From contig NC_087254.1 of NCBI RefSeq assembly GCF_037042905.1, positions 13,377,103 through 13,441,102 of the forward strand: DNA of 64,000 nt, read 5' to 3'. Under the pieces are notes generated by a model, which was given only the letters and a program-made list of their open reading frames with translations, did not search any database and had not been told where the DNA came from. Both the position numbers and the translations under genes were made by a program. Each line of letters opens with the position of its first letter. Within the stretch, counting starts at the first letter, position 1. This document shows, piece after piece, positions 61,501 to 64,000 of the stretch. Origin of the DNA: Lytechinus pictus. Lineage: Eukaryota; Echinodermata; Echinoidea; Temnopleuroida; Toxopneustidae.

Positions 61501-62431
61501 AAAATATGCAACATTCTTTTAAATGCACATAAGACCCCAAATTGCTCAAACACATAAATATTTACAAACCCAACATAAATTAAGTTTCCATCCAAAATTC
61601 ATAAATGTATCAGTATTTTATCTATACTGATTAAACCAAATTTATTTCATGTTGCATATGATTGGAAAAGCGTCAATGATAATTTCCAATGAAAATATTA
61701 TCAAAAACAAAACTGAAAAAAAAATGTTTTTAGCTTTTACTTCGTTAATTAGATCAAACCTTTTATTTTAAGCATAATTAATAAGCAATGACATTTTCCT
61801 AAAGATCTCTGGGGATTGGAGAGGGGGAGGGGGAGGGTTGAATCAGAAACCCACATCTTATTAGGATCTTGGCAGGGTTAAACTGAGAAAATAATATGTA
61901 GGTCAACCATCTATTACATCCTTTTTCTTCGATGAGATATACAGTATGTTTGAGCCAGGGAGTATACCTGATGCCTCAAAAAGCCTACAGGAATTACAGA
62001 ACTCTGTATTTAATGGGTTAATGAACTTGATGCAACACATTTAACGCACTGTATACATGTAGGTACTATTCATAAACAACAAGCATGGACGATGCAGAAC
62101 CTCTGATGATGCTGGTGACGATGCAATGATAGCAAGCATTGGCAGGCAGCAGACTTTTCCTCAGTAATAAAGGAAGAAAAAAAATCACAACCGGGATGCT
62201 CAACACTTTTGGTCTCGTCACGACCCCGAGTGACCCCTGCCTTACCCCTGACCTCCTCCGGGTGGCAGCCGACAGGGCGACGCCTGACGGGACCCGTGTC
62301 GCGATCCCGGGCCGCGCTGCCCGTACTGCGTGATCATGGTCTTGATCACCGCCTCGGCAGTGCGGGTGTAGTCGACGGCTAGGATCTCATCCCAGGATTC
62401 AAAGTACTGTTTGAACATCTGAGGCTCGTAA
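49430..62431 (-). CDS. FLII: Flightless-1 (FLII), C-terminal part: post-G3 linker and gelsolin repeats G4-G6
   Basis: Whole-gene entry for the visible part; exons follow separately. FLII is a leucine-rich-repeat plus gelsolin-family protein that binds actin, influences actin turnover and acts as a nuclear-receptor coactivator. Nine exons from 59,073 to the stop at 49,430 join with matching phases. They reproduce the family order: linker ([10 protein letters not shown]), [32 protein letters not shown]4 ([13 protein letters not shown] and [18 protein letters not shown]), G5 ([14 protein letters not shown]) and G6 ([30 protein letters not shown]). The C-terminal RCFHGW follows. The N-terminal LRRs and G1-G3 lie beyond the right edge. 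A second copy of the linker exon lies at 62.3 kb. The acidic insert in G4 (Glu-rich) is typical of FLII. Confidence 0.93.
50088..50201 (-). CDS. FLII: FLII exon: G6 core
   Basis: 38 codons, [20 protein letters not shown] then [18 protein letters not shown]. Acceptor TTGCCAG, donor GTAAAG, phase 0. Confidence 0.95.
50340..50513 (-). mobile_element. tRNA-derived SINE, minus strand
   Basis: Reverse complement starts GGAGGCGTGATAGCTCAGTC with B box GGGGTTCGATTCCC, then a body reading TGGTGCACTAGTGCCCTTTG. It lies in an FLII intron. Confidence 0.7.
51819..52001 (-). CDS. FLII: FLII exon: end of G5, start of G6
   Basis: 61 codons including [16 protein letters not shown] and [20 protein letters not shown], phase 0 both sides, donor GTTAGC. 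The acceptor is odd: its pyrimidine tract is an unbroken run of 16 C followed by TAG. Confidence 0.95.
52757..52880 (-). CDS. FLII: FLII exon: G5 core
   Basis: Encodes [20 protein letters not shown] then [20 protein letters not shown]. The acceptor has a pure T tract (TTTTTTTTTCAG) and the donor is GTAAGA. Phase 0 out. Confidence 0.94.
53500..53708 (-). CDS. FLII: FLII exon: end of G4, start of G5
   Basis: Encodes [20 protein letters not shown], a short divergent segment, then [20 protein letters not shown]. Acceptor CATCCTCAG, donor GTGAGT, phase 2 out. Confidence 0.94.
54376..54560 (+). repeat. (GAAATT)n-like degenerate hexamer tract
   Basis: Irregular GAAATTGAAATTAGAATTG text starting about 30 bases after the FLII G4 exon donor, so intronic. 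The Asn/Phe- and Ile/Ser-rich frames are artefacts. Confidence 0.85.
54593..54846 (-). CDS. FLII: FLII exon: gelsolin-like repeat G4
   Basis: Encodes [20 protein letters not shown], a Glu-rich acidic insert of about 15 residues, then [20 protein letters not shown] and [20 protein letters not shown]. Donor GTATGG. The start ATG visible just upstream is intronic. The true acceptor is CAATGACAG, which restores the glycine shared with the previous exon. Confidence 0.95.
55047..55945. mobile_element. second copy of the DR1-rich element, right end decayed
   Basis: Starts AACAAGTGGAATGCCTATGG and GTCTCACCTGCATTATG, then four internal units and a GCCGCCTCCGCCGTC hairpin remnant. The right inverted end is missing. 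In an FLII intron. Confidence 0.75.
56296..56392 (-). CDS. FLII: FLII exon: EEW linker and start of G4
   Basis: Encodes [20 protein letters not shown] then [12 protein letters not shown], strongly FLII-like. Acceptor TTCTATAG, donor GTAAAA, phase 1 out. Confidence 0.92.
56572..56881. mobile_element. family 2 foldback element
   Basis: GGCCCGTATTCTGAAGTCGG to CCGACTTCAGAATACGGGCC. Nearly identical to the 27.6 kb copy. It lies in FLII intron sequence. Confidence 0.85.
57656..57811. mobile_element. foldback MITE, GTTTCATAAAGCTGTT family
   Basis: CCGTTTCATAAAGCTGTTCG to ACGAACAGCTTTATGAAACA, 156 bases. It lies 80 bases from the FLII exon donor at 57,889. Confidence 0.8.
57889..57972 (-). CDS. 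FLII: FLII exon: linker before G4
   Basis: 28 codons, [20 protein letters not shown] then PAMPLTEA, a conserved FLII linker. Donor GTAAGT, phase 0 on both sides. The acceptor CTTTAAAAG is weak. Confidence 0.9.
58965..59073 (-). CDS. FLII: FLII duplicated linker exon, copy 2
   Basis: Encodes [20 protein letters not shown] then [16 protein letters not shown]. Acceptor CTGTCTGTAG, donor GTCAGT, phase 2 in and phase 0 out. It joins directly to the next exon ([16 protein letters not shown]), so this copy is needed for a continuous frame. Confidence 0.85.
59240..59723 (+). repeat. GAA expansion: 95 perfect triplets within a 480-bp purine tract
   Basis: Bases 59,428-59,712 are an unbroken (GAA)95, preceded by imperfect GAA/GGA. 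It is in the FLII intron between the two duplicated linker exons. The transcript would carry (UUC)95, beginning about 350 bases upstream of the copy 2 acceptor. Confidence 0.95.
59930..62245. other. FLII intron between duplicated linker exons, remainder
   Basis: AT-rich, with no exon or named repeat recognised apart from A runs. Bases 62,210-62,330 are sharply GC-rich compared with everything around. Confidence 0.5.
62327..62431 (-). CDS. FLII: FLII duplicated linker exon, copy 1
   Basis: Encodes [20 protein letters not shown] then [10 protein letters not shown], homologous to the exon at 58,965-59,073. The acceptor is pyrimidine-rich (ends CTCCAAAG) and the donor is GTACGG. At 105 bases it is phase-symmetric (two-base carry on both sides), so it can be skipped or included without a frameshift. 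A second donor (GTAAGG, exon end 62,246) would add 27 in-frame codons of GC-rich sequence. Confidence 0.75.
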
Positions 62432-64000
62432 CTTTGGAGGGGGAAGAAAATCTCACTTTTTAGAACGAGGGTCCTTCAATTACACAGAGGTTAAATGTAC
62501 AAGGGTGTGAATAAAAAACAAATAAAACTGGAACAAAAAGCTACATGTATCAAAGGGATACAAGGATTTCATTAGATAAATCAATACTTCTAATTGCAAA
62601 ACACTATAATACATGACAAATAAAAGAATGGCAACTTAAAATATAAGTTTCAAAGATTTCATCTTTCAATCTGAATGACATAAACGACAACAAATCACAC
62701 AATATAAGCAGAAATATCCGGAAAAGAAAGGGCAAAAGAGGAAAAAAAATAACAGGCTATGATGAGTTACTTGAAGTCATATGTAAATCCAATTACTCAT
62801 TATAATTTCAACAATTAACAAATCGTACACTGATAAAAAAGGAGGCCAAAGAGCTATTAATCAAATTATTTGAATGCACAAATGATTGAAAATAAAAATG
62901 TAATATTAATGACATTGGCATTATCTTTAATTGATATAACAATTAAAGAAAGTGGGAAGGATCCCTTTTTCAATCAACAATAATTTGCCTCAGAAGAAAT
63001 ATTTGAGCGCTGCCTGCCAATGTCACTTCAAAGAAAAGAAAAACTTAATATCATATGCACAAAAATTACAAACACGTAATGAATGGATGAAAGGGAAAAG
63101 AAATGATCTATTCTGAGTCATTCTTCATTGTATTAAAAGTGGGAGGGAACTCACTATAGTGTGTGAAGTCTTTCATTGACTGTGTGTTATAAATAGCTAG
63201 TAGCTTCAAATATACCTTTTGAGGTAAATTTTTATACTACAGAGAATAAATTAGCCTATAATTAACAACTTAAATGTTTTGAGAACAAAGTACTTGCTTC
63301 GCTGCTCAATGAAATAATTAGTGCGGTATGAATGTATTGAGTAGCGAATTTGTGTGCTCTCATTCAGGTGGGCATATACTGTATGTACATGTATATTACA
63401 GGACTACACTGCTTTAGGGGTTATAAATCAGGCCAGATTTGAGCAGTTGAGGACTCGAGACTCTGTTCCGAATGCAGGAATGCCATGATGATTATTTTGC
63501 TAATTTCCTTTGCAATTATGGATTTTCTATCTGATTCAATCGGGACATAATGCTTATTGATAAATACATATTTTCTGAACCCATTTTGAGATCATTTTCA
63601 TAACTAGAATTTATTTTTAAGGGAACATAAATGATCCACAGAATTCTCCTATAAACCTTCATATCAACAACAAATTACCGGCAAGTAGACCCATGAGAGT
63701 AGCTTAGCCCAGATTTCAAATGCTTGTTATTGAATCTTGATAACAACAAAATGTTGATAAATACCCAAATAAAATTTTTAGCAGCAATTGGTTTCACTAG
63801 TTATTTCATTAGATAATTAGTCAGTTTTGGCGATAATCAAGGAAATTAATTGCTTTTATACTTAAATTAGGGTTGATTTGTTTGGAAGTGATTTGAAAGT
63901 GTGATCGTGGCTGCATGGAAAGTGCAAATGGAAAAAAATGATAAGTGTACAACCCAATGAAATAAAAACACAGCAAATGAAATAAGAGTAGGAAACTGCT
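62432..64000. other. FLII upstream intron, no exon seen
   Basis: AT-rich. I found no segment resembling FLII G1-G3 or LRRs on the minus strand, so these exons lie beyond the window. Confidence 0.5.

Noticed and set aside
59074..62326. Strictly mutually exclusive splicing of the two FLII linker exons
   Set aside because: Copy 1 has no phase-0 donor to join the exon at 57,972 directly, so the simple model does not hold; cassette inclusion fits better.
62139..62333. 64-residue plus-strand frame in the GC-rich patch
   Set aside because: It is antisense to the FLII exon and its in-frame extension, and resembles no protein I know.

Overview
This is a eukaryotic, AT-rich window: intron-split genes with GT..AG splice sites, many microsatellites, tRNA-derived SINEs, a LINE tail and a dense population of small foldback (MITE-like) transposons. 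Gene content and repeat style suggest a marine invertebrate deuterostome. An echinoderm such as a sea urchin is my best guess, but the species is not proven by anything I can read here. Three genes are supported, all on the minus strand.

(1) About 12.6-12.9 kb: the first coding exon of ALG1, the ER mannosyltransferase that adds the first mannose to dolichol-linked chitobiose. The rest of ALG1 must lie left of the window, so bases 1-12,603 would be its first intron. That stretch holds a probable ~6 kb non-autonomous transposon (about 5.64-11.78 kb) with eight copies of a 16-17 bp iteron and a 110-bp satellite array organised as a 440-bp higher-order repeat.

(2) About 38.9 to 18.06 kb: a complete gene that I could assemble exon by exon from splice sites with matching phases. 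Its twelve coding exons give a predicted 907-residue protein. The protein has an N-terminal macrodomain (GDIT and PLLSTGNQGY motifs), three TIR domains each keeping the glutamate at the catalytic NADase position, an acidic linker, and a possible C-terminal prenylation signal (CTIL). A macro-TIR-TIR-TIR protein joins a probable NAD+-consuming module to an ADP-ribose-binding module, and it is the best candidate here for an undescribed system. I know of no named orthologue.

(3) About 62.4 to 49.43 kb: the C-terminal part of Flightless-1 (FLII), an actin-binding and nuclear-receptor coactivator protein of the gelsolin family. The exons cover the post-G3 linker, gelsolin-like repeats G4-G6 and the stop codon. 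The 5' exons (LRRs, G1-G3) lie right of the window. The linker exon is present twice (62.3 and 59.0 kb), with 95 perfect GAA triplets (UUC in the transcript) between the copies. Decayed copies of the last exon lie just past the stop.

The remaining sequence is intronic or intergenic and consists mainly of repeats. Several foldback families recur three or more times, and some are nested. A ~960-bp element carries repeated perfect DR1 nuclear-receptor motifs, and an 83-nt near-perfect hairpin lies in a macro-TIR intron.
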